From: Oscillospiraceae bacterium
GTDB lineage: Bacteria; Bacillota_A; Clostridia; Oscillospirales; CAG-272
Direction: 5' to 3'
NCBI GenBank assembly: GCA_015064665.1
Contig: SVRU01000059.1
Location: 1-17,038 of the forward strand
Length of the DNA: 17,038 nucleotides
Notes under the pieces: generated by a model
What the model was told of the DNA's origin: nothing
Database searches by the model: none
The model's input: the letters and a program-made list of their open reading frames with translations, nothing else
In this document: positions 9,548-16,025 of the stretch, in pieces
How positions within the stretch are numbered: position 1 is the first letter of the stretch
Layout of the letters: every line of letters starts with the position of its first letter
Translations under genes and position numbers: made by a program

Positions 9548-9576
9548 TTGACAAAGCGATTTCGCTGTGATATAAT
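9548..9576 (+). promoter_or_regulatory. promoter of the T-box/trpB unit
   Basis: Perfect TTGACA (9548-9553), 17-bp spacer, perfect TATAAT (9571-9576) with TGA immediately upstream. This is the strongest promoter in the window and places the transcript start near 9583, at the head of the T-box leader. Confidence 0.9.
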
Positions 9577-9582
9577 AAATCA

Positions 9583-9862
9583 AATTCATCACACGAAACC
9601 GATGAAGCGGAGATAAAGGTAGTGGGTGGCTTCACAGAGAGTCCGCGCAGCTGAGATGCGGATAAGTGCATACTATCAAATGGACCGCCGAGGGCGCAGT
9701 CAAACGTTTTTTACGGAGTATTCTGCGACGTTAGCCCACGTCAGAGGCAGTGGATATGATTGTATCCATATAAGTGCGCAGTTTTACTGCGAATCAAGGT
9801 GGCACCGCGGATATTTTCGCCCTTGACAGACTTCTTGATAAAGTTCTGTCTTGGGCTTTTTT
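9583..9862 (+). promoter_or_regulatory. T-box riboswitch, tryptophan-specific (UGG specifier)
   Basis: The leader senses uncharged tRNA-Trp and allows trpB transcription when tryptophan is scarce. The conserved T-box sequence AAGGTGGCACCGCGG is at 9796-9810. Stem I carries AGAGAG and GCTGAGA elements (about 9637-9656) and a specifier candidate TGG at 9681-9683 in the context AAATGGACC. A CGCAG/CTGCG hairpin sits just before the T-box (about 9778-9791). The terminator pairs GCCCTTGACAGACTT (9819-9833) with AAGTTCTGTCTTGGGC (9841-9856), then a T run. CCTTG at 9821-9825 can instead pair with CAAGG at 9795-9799, giving the antiterminator. The specifier agrees with the downstream gene. Confidence 0.93.
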
Positions 9863-9891
9863 ATTTAGTTAAAACAAAAGGAGAAAATAAA

Positions 9892-11109
9892 ATGACTTAC
9901 GGAAACATTAATTTTGATACTTACTTTAAAAACTATCCAAACAACGACGGATTTTTCGGAAAATACGGAGGCGCTTTTATATCCGACGAGCTTAAGGGCG
10001 CTATGGAAGAAATAACAGACGCATATTTCACGATATGCAAATCCACAAAATTTATAGGTGAGCTTCGTAGAATAAGACGTGAGTTCCAAGGCCGCCCTAC
10101 CCCGATTTCTCATCTTGAAAGACTCTCGACTTCAATAGGAAACGTTCAGCTTTACGCAAAGCGCGAGGACCTCAACCACACCGGTGCTCACAAGTTGAAT
10201 CACTGCATGGGCGAGGCGCTTCTTGCCAAATACATGGGAAAGAAAAAGGTTATTGCGGAAACCGGCGCAGGTCAGCACGGCGTTGCTCTCGCAACGGCAG
10301 CGGCATATTTTGGGCTTGAATGTGATATTTATATGGGCTCGGTTGATATAGCAAAGCAGGCTCCTAATGTTGCGAGAATGAAGATTCTCGGCGCTAACGT
10401 TATCGAAGTTAAAGAGGGACTTGCTACGCTCAAGGAAGCCGTTGATGCGGCTTTCGAGGCGTATGCGAACGAATACAAGGATGCAATTTATTGCATCGGC
10501 TCTGTTCTCGGACCTCATCCTTTTCCTATGATGGTAAGAGATTTTCAGAGCGTGGTCGGAATTGAATCACGTGAGCAGTTTATTTCTATGACGGGCGAGC
10601 TTCCCGACGCGCTTGTTGCCTGCGTTGGCGGCGGCTCGAATTCTATGGGAATTTTCTCGGGATTTCTCAATGATCCCGTTGATATTTACGGCGTCGAGCC
10701 TCTCGGAAAAGGAACTAAAATCGGAGAGCACGCCGCAAGTCTTACCTACGGAACAGAAGGAATTATGCACGGATTTAACAGCATAATGCTTAAGGATGAA
10801 AACGGTGATCCGGCTCCCGTATACTCGGTGGCAAGCGGACTTGACTATCCCTCCTCGGGTCCCGAACACGCTTTTCTTCGAGATATTGGAAGAGTCAAAT
10901 ATGCGGCAATTTCAGATGACGAAACTATAGATGCATTCTTCAAGCTCTCGAGAATGGAAGGAATTATTCCCGCTATTGAAAGCGCGCACGCTGTTGCCTA
11001 TGCCACAAAGCTTGCAAAGGAAATGAAGCGCGGCTCTATTCTCATTTGCCTTTCAGGTAGAGGCGACAAGGATATGGATTTCGTTATAGAAAAATACGGA
11101 ATTAGATAA
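9892..11109 (+). CDS. trpB: tryptophan synthase beta subunit (stand-alone)
   Basis: Predicted 405-residue PLP enzyme that condenses indole with L-serine to give L-tryptophan. HTGAHKLN (96-103) holds the PLP lysine K101; ETGAGQHG (123-130) holds the catalytic glutamate E123; GGGSNSMG (246-253) is the phosphate-binding loop; [12 protein letters not shown] and SGRGDKD (388-394) match the C-terminal cofactor site. Length and the N-terminal [13 protein letters not shown] segment fit the TrpB1 class, though several normally invariant stretches are altered (for example [15 protein letters not shown]). ATG at 9892 follows AAAAGGAG; upstream sequence in the same frame is T-box leader and is not coding. 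The next gene is convergent and no trpA is present, so the enzyme may salvage free indole or partner with a subunit encoded elsewhere. Confidence 0.95.
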   Translation: MTYGNINFDTYFKNYPNNDGFFGKYGGAFISDELKGAMEEITDAYFTICKSTKFIGELRRIRREFQGRPTPISHLERLSTSIGNVQLYAKREDLNHTGAHKLNHCMGEALLAKYMGKKKVIAETGAGQHGVALATAAAYFGLECDIYMGSVDIAKQAPNVARMKILGANVIEVKEGLATLKEAVDAAFEAYANEYKDAIYCIGSVLGPHPFPMMVRDFQSVVGIESREQFISMTGELPDALVACVGGGSNSMGIFSGFLNDPVDIYGVEPLGKGTKIGEHAASLTYGTEGIMHGFNSIMLKDENGDPAPVYSVASGLDYPSSGPEHAFLRDIGRVKYAAISDDETIDAFFKLSRMEGIIPAIESAHAVAYATKLAKEMKRGSILICLSGRGDKDMDFVIEKYGIR

Positions 11110-11123
11110 TTTGTTTTCCAATT

Positions 11124-11160
11124 AAAAACTGCAGCTTCGCATTTTGAAGCTGCAGTTTTT
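11124..11160 (+). terminator. intrinsic terminator of trpB
   Basis: Perfect 15-bp arms (AAAAACTGCAGCTTC, 11124-11138; GAAGCTGCAGTTTTT, 11146-11160) around a 7-nt loop, 14 bp after the trpB stop. A/T runs on both sides could make it work for the convergent lipoprotein gene too. Confidence 0.9.
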
Positions 11161-11178
11161 AATCTTTAAGGTGTTTAT

Positions 11179-11194
11179 GACAACTTTTGTTGTC
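11179..11194. repeat. small hairpin directly after the lipoprotein gene stop
   Basis: GACAAC-TTTT-GTTGTC, a perfect 6-bp-arm palindrome abutting the minus-strand stop codon at 11195-11197. It lacks a T run. The GTTGTC half recurs just after two other minus-strand genes further right. Confidence 0.5.
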
Positions 11195-11644
11195 TTATTT
11201 GTCACAATCCGGACAATCAATGACTCCTGTCGCACTGCATTTGCTGCAGTTTACTTTTCCATCATACAAACAATAATAACATGGGCTTGTTGTGGGGCAT
11301 ATTTTCCTTCCTCCTATACACATGAAACAGTCACGGGATCCACCCAAAGTTCCTCCACCTATCTGATAACCTAATCCATGACAAGAGAAGCAACGAGTAT
11401 ATCCTGTTCCATTACATTCAATGCAATCTTTCCTACCCGTTCCATGACACATAAAGCAAGTCACTTCTTTTTCACCGTCACAACCGTCGCACTCAATCTC
11501 TCCCTTATCGCAACAGGTCTTACAATCATATAAAAATTTAAACCACGTTTTAGGTTTTTTAATATCCAAGTCACAAGCCGTCAAAGAACCAATCATCAAG
11601 GATATAAGTAACGCAATTGCCAAAACGCGCACAAGTTGTTTCAT
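11195..11644 (-). CDS. cysteine-rich lipoprotein with DnaJ-like CxxC repeats
   Basis: Predicted 149-residue exported lipoprotein. Residues 1-23 form a signal peptide with hydrophobic core LAIALLISLMIGS and lipobox LTAC, so C24 would be lipidated and the protein anchored on the outer face of the membrane. The mature part holds 20 more cysteines, mostly as CxxC pairs at 41/44, 52/55, 63/66, 74/77 and 85/88, then 106/109, 122/125, 133/136 and 144/147. The five first and three last pairs repeat every 11 residues. CxxCxGxG units (CHGTG, CNGTG, CHGLG, CSATG) resemble the DnaJ zinc-binding domain, but there are more of them and no J domain. Zinc binding, or a redox or structural disulfide role, is inferred; no function is known to me. 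ATG at 11644 follows GAAGGG. GC is lower than in the plus-strand genes, suggesting acquisition. Confidence 0.8.
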   Translation of the reverse strand: MKQLVRVLAIALLISLMIGSLTACDLDIKKPKTWFKFLYDCKTCCDKGEIECDGCDGEKEVTCFMCHGTGRKDCIECNGTGYTRCFSCHGLGYQIGGGTLGGSRDCFMCIGGRKICPTTSPCYYCLYDGKVNCSKCSATGVIDCPDCDK

Positions 11645-11778
11645 AATATTAACCCTTCTTTATTGTTTAAATTTTAATCATATTTACAGTACAAATAAAA
11701 AATAAGCAAAGCTCGATAATATGTAAAATGATTTGTAAATTCACGAATACCGCCTTTTGTTAGATTAACTGACAATCT

Positions 11779-12378
11779 TTATTTCATTGTTTCTTTGTTT
11801 AAAAGAATGTTTTTGCAATTATAGCAGTTCGTATTATTGGAATTTTGCATCGTTCCACAATTCATACACACGCACTTTGTTATATTAGTCAAATTAGCCG
11901 GATAAGGAAGATAAGGATTATAAACAATTTTATCGCCCGGTTTAAATATTTTTTCATATTGCGCGGAACAAGCGATTTCGTACTTTTCTTTTCCTTCCTC
12001 TTTACGCGAAAAAGTTATTAAAATGTCATGCGTTTGTTTTATAGATGTGTAAACGTGCGATTGAGAAAATCCTTTTGTTCCTTTTTTGGTATCAAGTCTA
12101 TAATCGTGATTTATAGATTCGATTATTCCAACTAAAGTTCCATCATTAACAAATTTATATGGCTTAAAACAGATTATAGATGTCACTATAGCCAATGAAA
12201 TTGATATAACAAAACCAAAAGTTTTAAATTCAAAGACTAATGGTATAATTATAGCTACAACTAATAAAAAAATTGATTTTAATATTGTGCTTTTGATTTT
12301 TCTAAATCTGTTTTTATGAATCAATTCAGATAATTCGTTATTAGATTCAAGAATTTTTACAATTATATCATCTTTCAT
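11779..12378 (-). CDS. hypothetical two-helix membrane protein with C-terminal zinc ribbon
   Basis: Predicted 199 residues, family not recognised. A basic N-terminal stretch (residues 21-35) precedes two hydrophobic helices at about 32-50 and 53-71. A soluble part follows (about 78-160) that includes GTLVGIIESIN and KPGDKIVYNPY, a pattern seen in small beta-barrel domains. The C-terminus has a zinc-ribbon motif, CMNC (171-174) and CYNC (185-188), with an extra C169. Topology probably places the ribbon in the cytoplasm. ATG at 12378 follows AGAGGA. It lies 134 bp upstream of the lipoprotein gene on the same strand and might be co-transcribed with it; both are cysteine/zinc-motif proteins. The gene is strongly AT-rich compared with the left half of the window, which suggests horizontal transfer. 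Confidence 0.72.
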   Translation of the reverse strand: MKDDIIVKILESNNELSELIHKNRFRKIKSTILKSIFLLVVAIIIPLVFEFKTFGFVISISLAIVTSIICFKPYKFVNDGTLVGIIESINHDYRLDTKKGTKGFSQSHVYTSIKQTHDILITFSRKEEGKEKYEIACSAQYEKIFKPGDKIVYNPYLPYPANLTNITKCVCMNCGTMQNSNNTNCYNCKNILLNKETMK

Positions 12379-12401
12379 AGCGCATAATCCTCTTCATAAA
12401 C

Positions 12402-12430
12402 ATTATACCATATAGAAACATGCTTTTCAA
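12402..12430 (-). promoter_or_regulatory. promoter of the zinc-ribbon membrane protein gene
   Basis: On the minus strand: TTGAAA (12430-12425), 17-bp spacer, TATAAT (12407-12402) preceded by TGG, an extended -10. The start codon is 24 bp downstream. Confidence 0.75.
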
Positions 12431-12495
12431 TACGAATACAAATATTTTTGGATCTAAAGGAGAAAAGCCACATCATTTGCAGCGTAGCGAAGCGA

Positions 12496-12744
12496 AATTC
12501 GCACAAACTCTCGTCTGTATTTCGCACGACATCGTGCATACCGCTTTAGCGGTATCTTGCCAACTCGGAGATGTTTGCTTGGATTTTGTAAAACCGAGTA
12601 AGTTAGCACGGAGCTTAAACCCGAGTGGCAAATTCACAGTCGTTTGCGCAGCAAACTATGACTGTTAAGCTGACGTCACTTAGCGTTCGAGCACTCTTTT
12701 TGTTCGGGGAAAAGAAAAAGCAGTCCTTTTCAGAACTGCTTAAT
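12496..12744 (+). repeat. tRNA-Asn-derived repeat block A
   Basis: A 249-bp direct repeat of block B (13254-13500), with about four substitutions and one 2-nt indel by eye. Its right part (about 12594-12710) follows tRNA-Asn(GTT) in plus orientation: ATGACTGTTAA, TGACGTCACT, GTTCGAGC and TTCGGGGA are in the right order but separated by extra sequence. Perfect hairpins are embedded: GCACGACATCGTGC (12524-12537), ATACCGC/GCGGTAT (12538-12555) and GTTTGC/GCAAAC (12642-12656). The open reading frame across it is not a gene. Block A follows the end of the 88-residue gene on the minus strand. Confidence 0.8.
12709..12742 (-). terminator. terminator of the 88-residue gene
   Basis: Read on the minus strand, AAGCAGT and ACTGCTT arms (12735-12741 with 12718-12724) form a hairpin followed by TTTTTCTTTT. 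It lies 40 bp past the stop of the 88-residue gene and inside the repeated block; block B provides an identical one to the GH78 gene. Confidence 0.65.
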
Positions 12745-12752
12745 ATGTTTAT

Positions 12753-12769
12753 AGGTCAAAATGACAACT
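12753..12769 (-). other. 17-nt dyad motif, copy 1
   Basis: AGTTGTCATTTTGACCT on the minus strand, with an inverted core GTCA-TTT-TGAC. Close relatives occur at 13219-13235, 13509-13525 and 15871-15888. It lies 13 bp past the stop of the 88-residue gene. Confidence 0.5.
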
Positions 12770-12781
12770 CTTCATTTTTCG

Positions 12782-13048
12782 TTAAATACACAATATTTTG
12801 CATAATTTGTCTGCAGTTTTTTTGAAAAAATAAAGATCTATTTCCTTAACACCATCCGTTAAACGTATACCCTTATTTATTGGATTTGCGGAGATACAAG
12901 AAGCTATGGTTTTATCAATTTCAAATCTTACTACCGTTTGAAAAAGATATTTTACTATATATTCATTTTCAGTGATAATAAACTTACCACCATTAGTAAA
13001 CCACATTGAACTGGACTTTTGATAGTGTGCAATTTTGAATTTTTCCAT
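12782..13048 (-). CDS. hypothetical 88-residue protein
   Basis: Small soluble protein, family not firmly recognised. It is rich in beta-strand-type segments (KFIITENEYIVKYLF, VVRFEIDKTIASCI, GIRLTDGVKEIDLYFF) ending in a helix-like FKKTADKLCKIL. This order resembles small PH-like (GRAM/bacterial PH) domains, but that is a fold impression only. ATG at 13048 is preceded by GAGGTGG at a close, normal gap, and a good promoter lies just upstream, so it is very likely a real gene despite its size. It is AT-rich, has its own promoter and terminator, and sits between the two copies of the 248-bp direct repeat, as a cassette would. Confidence 0.7.
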   Translation of the reverse strand: MEKFKIAHYQKSSSMWFTNGGKFIITENEYIVKYLFQTVVRFEIDKTIASCISANPINKGIRLTDGVKEIDLYFFKKTADKLCKILCI

Positions 13049-13072
13049 GAAACCACCTCTTTTCTAATATTT

Positions 13073-13101
13073 ATTATAACACATATTTATACTTTTTTCA
13101 A
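13073..13101 (-). promoter_or_regulatory. promoter of the 88-residue gene
   Basis: On the minus strand: TTGAAA (13101-13096), 17-bp spacer, TATAAT (13078-13073) preceded by TGT (extended -10). Confidence 0.75.
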
Positions 13102-13110
13102 TAATAATGT

Positions 13111-13253
13111 TGATGGTTCAAGCCCCGATAGTTCGCAAAAAAGTTGTCACAAAACAATTTCTTAAAATTTTGCCCAAAAAACCAAAAAAGTCCTTGAAAA
13201 TCAAGGACTTTAGGCTGGAGTTGTCAAATTGACCTCCAAAGATGGCTCCCCGG
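13111..13253 (+). other. intercassette module 1 (T-arm-like fragment, hairpin, dyad motif, tRNA-Asn 3' end)
   Basis: In order: GGTTCAAGCCCC (13115-13126), which looks like a tRNA T-arm; an A-rich stretch with TTGTCAC; a perfect hairpin AAAGTCCTTGA/TCAAGGACTTT (13187-13211) that resembles a terminator stem; the dyad motif AGTTGTCAAATTGACCT (13219-13235); and TGGCTCCCCG (13243-13252), the 3' end of tRNA-Asn in minus orientation. The same order recurs at 15768-15905. No protein gene is seen here. Confidence 0.55.
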
Positions 13254-13500
13254 AATTCGCACAAACTCTCGTCTGTAATCCGCACGACATCGTGCATACC
13301 GCTTTAGCGGTATCTTGCCAACTCGGAGATGTTTGCTTGGATTTTGTAAAACCGAGTAAGTTAGCACGGAGCTTAAACCCGAGTGGCAAATTCACAGTCG
13401 TTTGCGTAGCAAACTATGACTGTTAAGCTGATGTCACTTAGCGTTCGAGCCTTTTTTGTTCGGGGAAAAGAAAAAGCAGTCCTTTTCAGAACTGCTTAAT
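13254..13500 (+). repeat. tRNA-Asn-derived repeat block B
   Basis: A 247-bp near-identical copy of block A with the same embedded hairpins (13282-13295, 13296-13313, about 13400-13414). TGATGTCACT and GTTCGAGCC match tRNA-Asn(GTT) exactly, with TTCGGGGA after them. On its left it touches a minus-oriented tRNA-Asn 3' end (TGGCTCCCCG), so the block as a whole is bracketed by inverted CTCCCCG/CGGGGA ends. Similarity to block A continues weakly for about 25 bp past 13500. Confidence 0.8.
13466..13498 (-). terminator. terminator of the GH78-like gene
   Basis: Same hairpin as at 12709-12742, read on the minus strand and followed by TTTTTCTTTT. It lies about 35 bp past the final TAG of the rhamnosidase gene. 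Confidence 0.65.
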
Positions 13501-13508
13501 GTGGTTAC

Positions 13509-13525
13509 AGGACAAAATTACAACT
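13509..13525 (-). other. 17-nt dyad motif, degenerate copy
   Basis: AGTTGTAATTTTGTCCT on the minus strand, two changes from the copy at 12753-12769. It is 8 bp past the end of the rhamnosidase gene, the same relative place as the other copy after the 88-residue gene. Confidence 0.45.
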
Positions 13526-13532
13526 TCTCTTA

Positions 13533-15644
13533 CTAATCGTTTTCTAAAACGATTTCATCAGGAACAGCGATCTTCGGTTTGCATCCTTGTTCCATTTCAC
13601 ATATAATCATTCCACACGGAGTCGGAATCTCAACCTTTGCCCGCTTTAATCCCAACAATGAAGGCCTCAGCTTTATTTTTTTATACCCTGCTTCTTCAAT
13701 AGAAAGCCCGGTCAATGCCTTTGGAAGCGAATACAAAGGAGTTCCTCCTCACGCGTGGCTATGATCAAAGTGATACGTTGGCTCGGGAGCAAAAAATCCC
13801 TCGACCAGCCCTTTATTACAATCTTTAACCGCTTGTATCCAACGCTCTACCACTTGTAGTGTATATTTATCTTTTAAACCGTGTTTTTCAATTGCTTCAA
13901 ACAAATAATGCTGAAAATATGGCTGAACATTGCCTTCAATCTTATCGTTCATGATCTTTTCTATCAACGATCTTGCAGTACTTGAGTCACAGATCGACGT
14001 ATACGCCGCCATAATATTTGAATGCTTCAGGTAATAACGCTTTTCTACGTTCTGCGGTTGCCATTTGTTTATCTGTGTAGGAGAAATAGGCGTATTCAAG
14101 CCTTCAAAGTACATACCCTTCTCGCTATCGTAAAGCAAAGTATTTACAGCCCTTTGAAGTTCTTTTTTCTTCTCTCCACATTGCAATGAGGCGACCGTAT
14201 CTCCTATTAGCCCATAGATCAGTTCAGAATAGTTCAGCGCCATAAAATAAAACATATTCAACACCGTCTGTCCCAATGCTTTCGGGGGATGGTGCATGGA
14301 CAAACCGTCAATATAAATCCAATCCACAAACATATAATCAGGGGGATTCTCGATCAAACCGTTTTCGCCGATATACGTATCAAAGCGCGCCAAAAGCAAA
14401 TCAAGAGCACCACGGCATTTTTTAAGCAAGTCAAAATTCCCACCGATCATATAAACATCGTAAAGCATTCTTACCCAGATCAAGCTGTACGTCGTATGAA
14501 ACATTCTTCCGTCATTATGGCGCAAAAGCTCCGCCGTGCGTTCAACGTCAAACTCAGCAAGCCTCATATCGCCAAAAGAAAAGGCGGTCATCAAGGACTC
14601 AATATAGTAGTCACCTGTACATGCTAAAGGCTCACAATGACGAGGACTGTCAAGATGATGTGTCTGGCGGCAATATTTAAGGGTATGTTTGCACACACGC
14701 AATATTTCGTTAATTGAGGCATCATCGGTTACGGTATTTGCGTCTACCGTGACAGGATAACACGTAGTAATTAAGCCGATGCAGATTTCCGAGTCTATGT
14801 CGGAGTCGTTGATCAATGTAGCTGTTATATTTCCTACACTTTCCAAGCAAAAACTTCTGTATTCATCATCATTCCCGTTTAGTACGACATTTTCACTTTT
14901 TTTACGAATTTCATTCGTCTCACGTAATGTCAGTGACATTTTTACCGTTCCACAGGCTTTTGAGAAAAGATGGAGATATCCTGCATAGATCATATCAAGA
15001 TCAAATTCTTTTGTAATCTCCTCATGCGGTTTTAACAAAACCGTTCCAACCGCAATCTCTTTTTCTTCCCTGACAGGAATCGGGGCAAGCTGCGCGCTCC
15101 ATATATCAGGAACAATTTCCGCATGAACATAAGACTCCGGCATGATTCTTCCGTCATAAACACAGGAATTCACATATGCTCCGTTTTTGCGCACCAGCCA
15201 CGTATCGTCGGTTGATATCAGCTGAGTGCTTCCATCGGCAAAGTATACCGTAGCTTGCAGCATAAATCCTCCGTGCCCTTTTGAATATTCGTATATTCTC
15301 GTCGGGCACATTTTGACACGCGCAAAGAAATCGATACGATTGCCTTTTGGAAAAAAATCGGTTTCTGACATATAATACCATTCTCTTGCTTTTCCGTTTC
15401 CTAAGAAGTCGCCGCCAACCGCACAGGGACCGGTGGCAAGAATTTTACCGTTACAAAAAAGCTGAACCTCCGTATCCGCGCTGAATCTAATGCTAACGCA
15501 AGTTATTTGTTGGTCAAACAAATATTCTTTCTTAAATTCAGCAACAACGTAGGTTTCATTTGAGTTATCACTTAAAGCATCAAACTTTGTAATTTGATTA
15601 TTAGGGTAAAAAGATTTCGGGAACCAAATCCACGTTTCTTTCAC
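13533..15644 (-). pseudogene. GH78-like alpha-L-rhamnosidase with in-frame TGA
   Basis: Family GH78 alpha-L-rhamnosidases cleave terminal alpha-L-rhamnose with an (alpha/alpha)6 barrel. The N-terminal ~300 residues are beta-sandwich modules (WIWFPKSFYPNNQ, FSADTEVQLFCNGK). The barrel begins near residue 310 and has HLDSPRHCEPLACTGDYYIESL, matching the GH78 acid-rich segment (D332, E338, D345 counted from the GTG), then VDWIYIDG and YFQHYLFEA. Translation stops at TGA (13751-13749) after FDHSHA, but the same frame continues GGTPLYSLPKALTGL...PSLLGLKRAKVEIPTPCGMI to TAG at 13533, a normal GH78 C-terminal domain. The family has Trp at the stop (HAWGGTP), so one TGG-to-TGA change explains it. Full length would be 703 residues. 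Start: GTG at 15644 with AGGAGAG, preferred over TTG at 15662. No signal peptide. Confidence 0.85.
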
Positions 15645-15691
15645 ATTAGTCTCTCCTATCAATTTAATTTTGATAAAACTGTATTTGTAAC

Positions 15692-15720
15692 ATTATATCA
15701 CATATTTGTGTACAAATCAA
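15692..15720 (-). promoter_or_regulatory. promoter of the GH78-like gene with possible operator
   Basis: On the minus strand: TTGATT (15720-15715), 17-bp spacer, TATAAT (15697-15692) preceded by TGA. The spacer contains an inverted repeat ATTTG-TGTA-CAAAT (15704-15717), a plausible binding site for a repressor of the glycosidase gene; the operator role is inferred. Confidence 0.7.
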
Positions 15721-15767
15721 TAAAACAAGACATATTTTAAAATGATGTGAAAATATGTGTAGCTGTC

Positions 15768-15895
15768 GTAGGTTCAAGTCCATAAGGTTCGGAAAAGGTT
15801 GCAAAAAACAAAAGGTCAAAAAACTGCCCTAAAAAACCTAAAAAGCCTCGTAAAACAAGCTTTTTGGCATAGGTTGCATTTTTGACCTATGAGGA
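15768..15895 (+). other. intercassette module 2 (T-arm-like fragment, hairpin, dyad motif)
   Basis: Same order as module 1: TGTCGTAGGTTCAAGTCC (about 15764-15781), like the 3' half of a class II tRNA such as tRNA-Leu; an A-rich stretch with GGTTGCA and GGTCAAAAAA; a hairpin AAAAAGC/GCTTTTT (15840-15865); the related dyad motif AGGTTGCATTTTTGACCT (15871-15888) within ATAGGT/ACCTAT arms; then directly the tRNA-Asn-derived block. The stretch 15645-15895 holds no protein gene. Confidence 0.5.
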
Positions 15896-16014
15896 TGGCT
15901 CCCCGAACTGGATGCTCGAAGGGATGCGTAGCATCCAAACAAGAATTGCACGCAATTCTTGACCAGTGACATCAGTTTTTTAGTCATGGGCTCTACCGAC
16001 GTAAGCTTCGAGGA
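15896..16014 (-). pseudogene. tRNA-Asn pseudogene with hairpin insertion in the T-loop
   Basis: In minus orientation the ends match the intact tRNA-Asn(GTT) at 16622-16697: TGGCTCCCCGAACTGG at 15896-15911 and CCAGTGACATCA at 15963-15974, with CTCTACCGAC and CGAGGA further on. The acceptor (TCCTCGA/TCGGGGA) and T-stem (ACTGG/CCAGT) would still pair. The 7-nt T-loop GCTCGAA is kept (15914-15920) but is followed by 42 extra bases made of two perfect hairpins: GGATGC-GTA-GCATCC (15922-15936) and AAGAATTG-CACG-CAATTCTT (15941-15960). The anticodon loop is altered to a T run and the D-arm is shortened, so it cannot be a working tRNA-Asn. Confidence 0.8.
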
Positions 16015-16025
16015 ATAATATAATA

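Noticed and set aside
12481..12495. GCGTAGCGAAGCG stretch as part of block A.
   Set aside because: It is not shared with block B, where a tRNA-Asn 3' end (TGGCTCCCCG) lies instead; left outside the repeat.
12420..12668. Plus-strand open frame repeated at 13229-13426 (both contain SCQLGDVCLDFVKPSKLARSLNPSGKFTVVC).
   Set aside because: Identity comes from the 248-bp direct repeat; no ribosome site, and the frame crosses hairpins and tRNA-Asn-like sequence.
12496..13500. CRISPR-like repeats.
   Set aside because: Only two long copies 758 bp apart with a gene between; no short regular repeats or spacers, and no cas genes.
13749..13751. TGA as a sense codon (selenocysteine or Trp recoding).
   Set aside because: Family residue is Trp, not Cys; TGG is used freely for Trp in intact genes; no supporting element seen.
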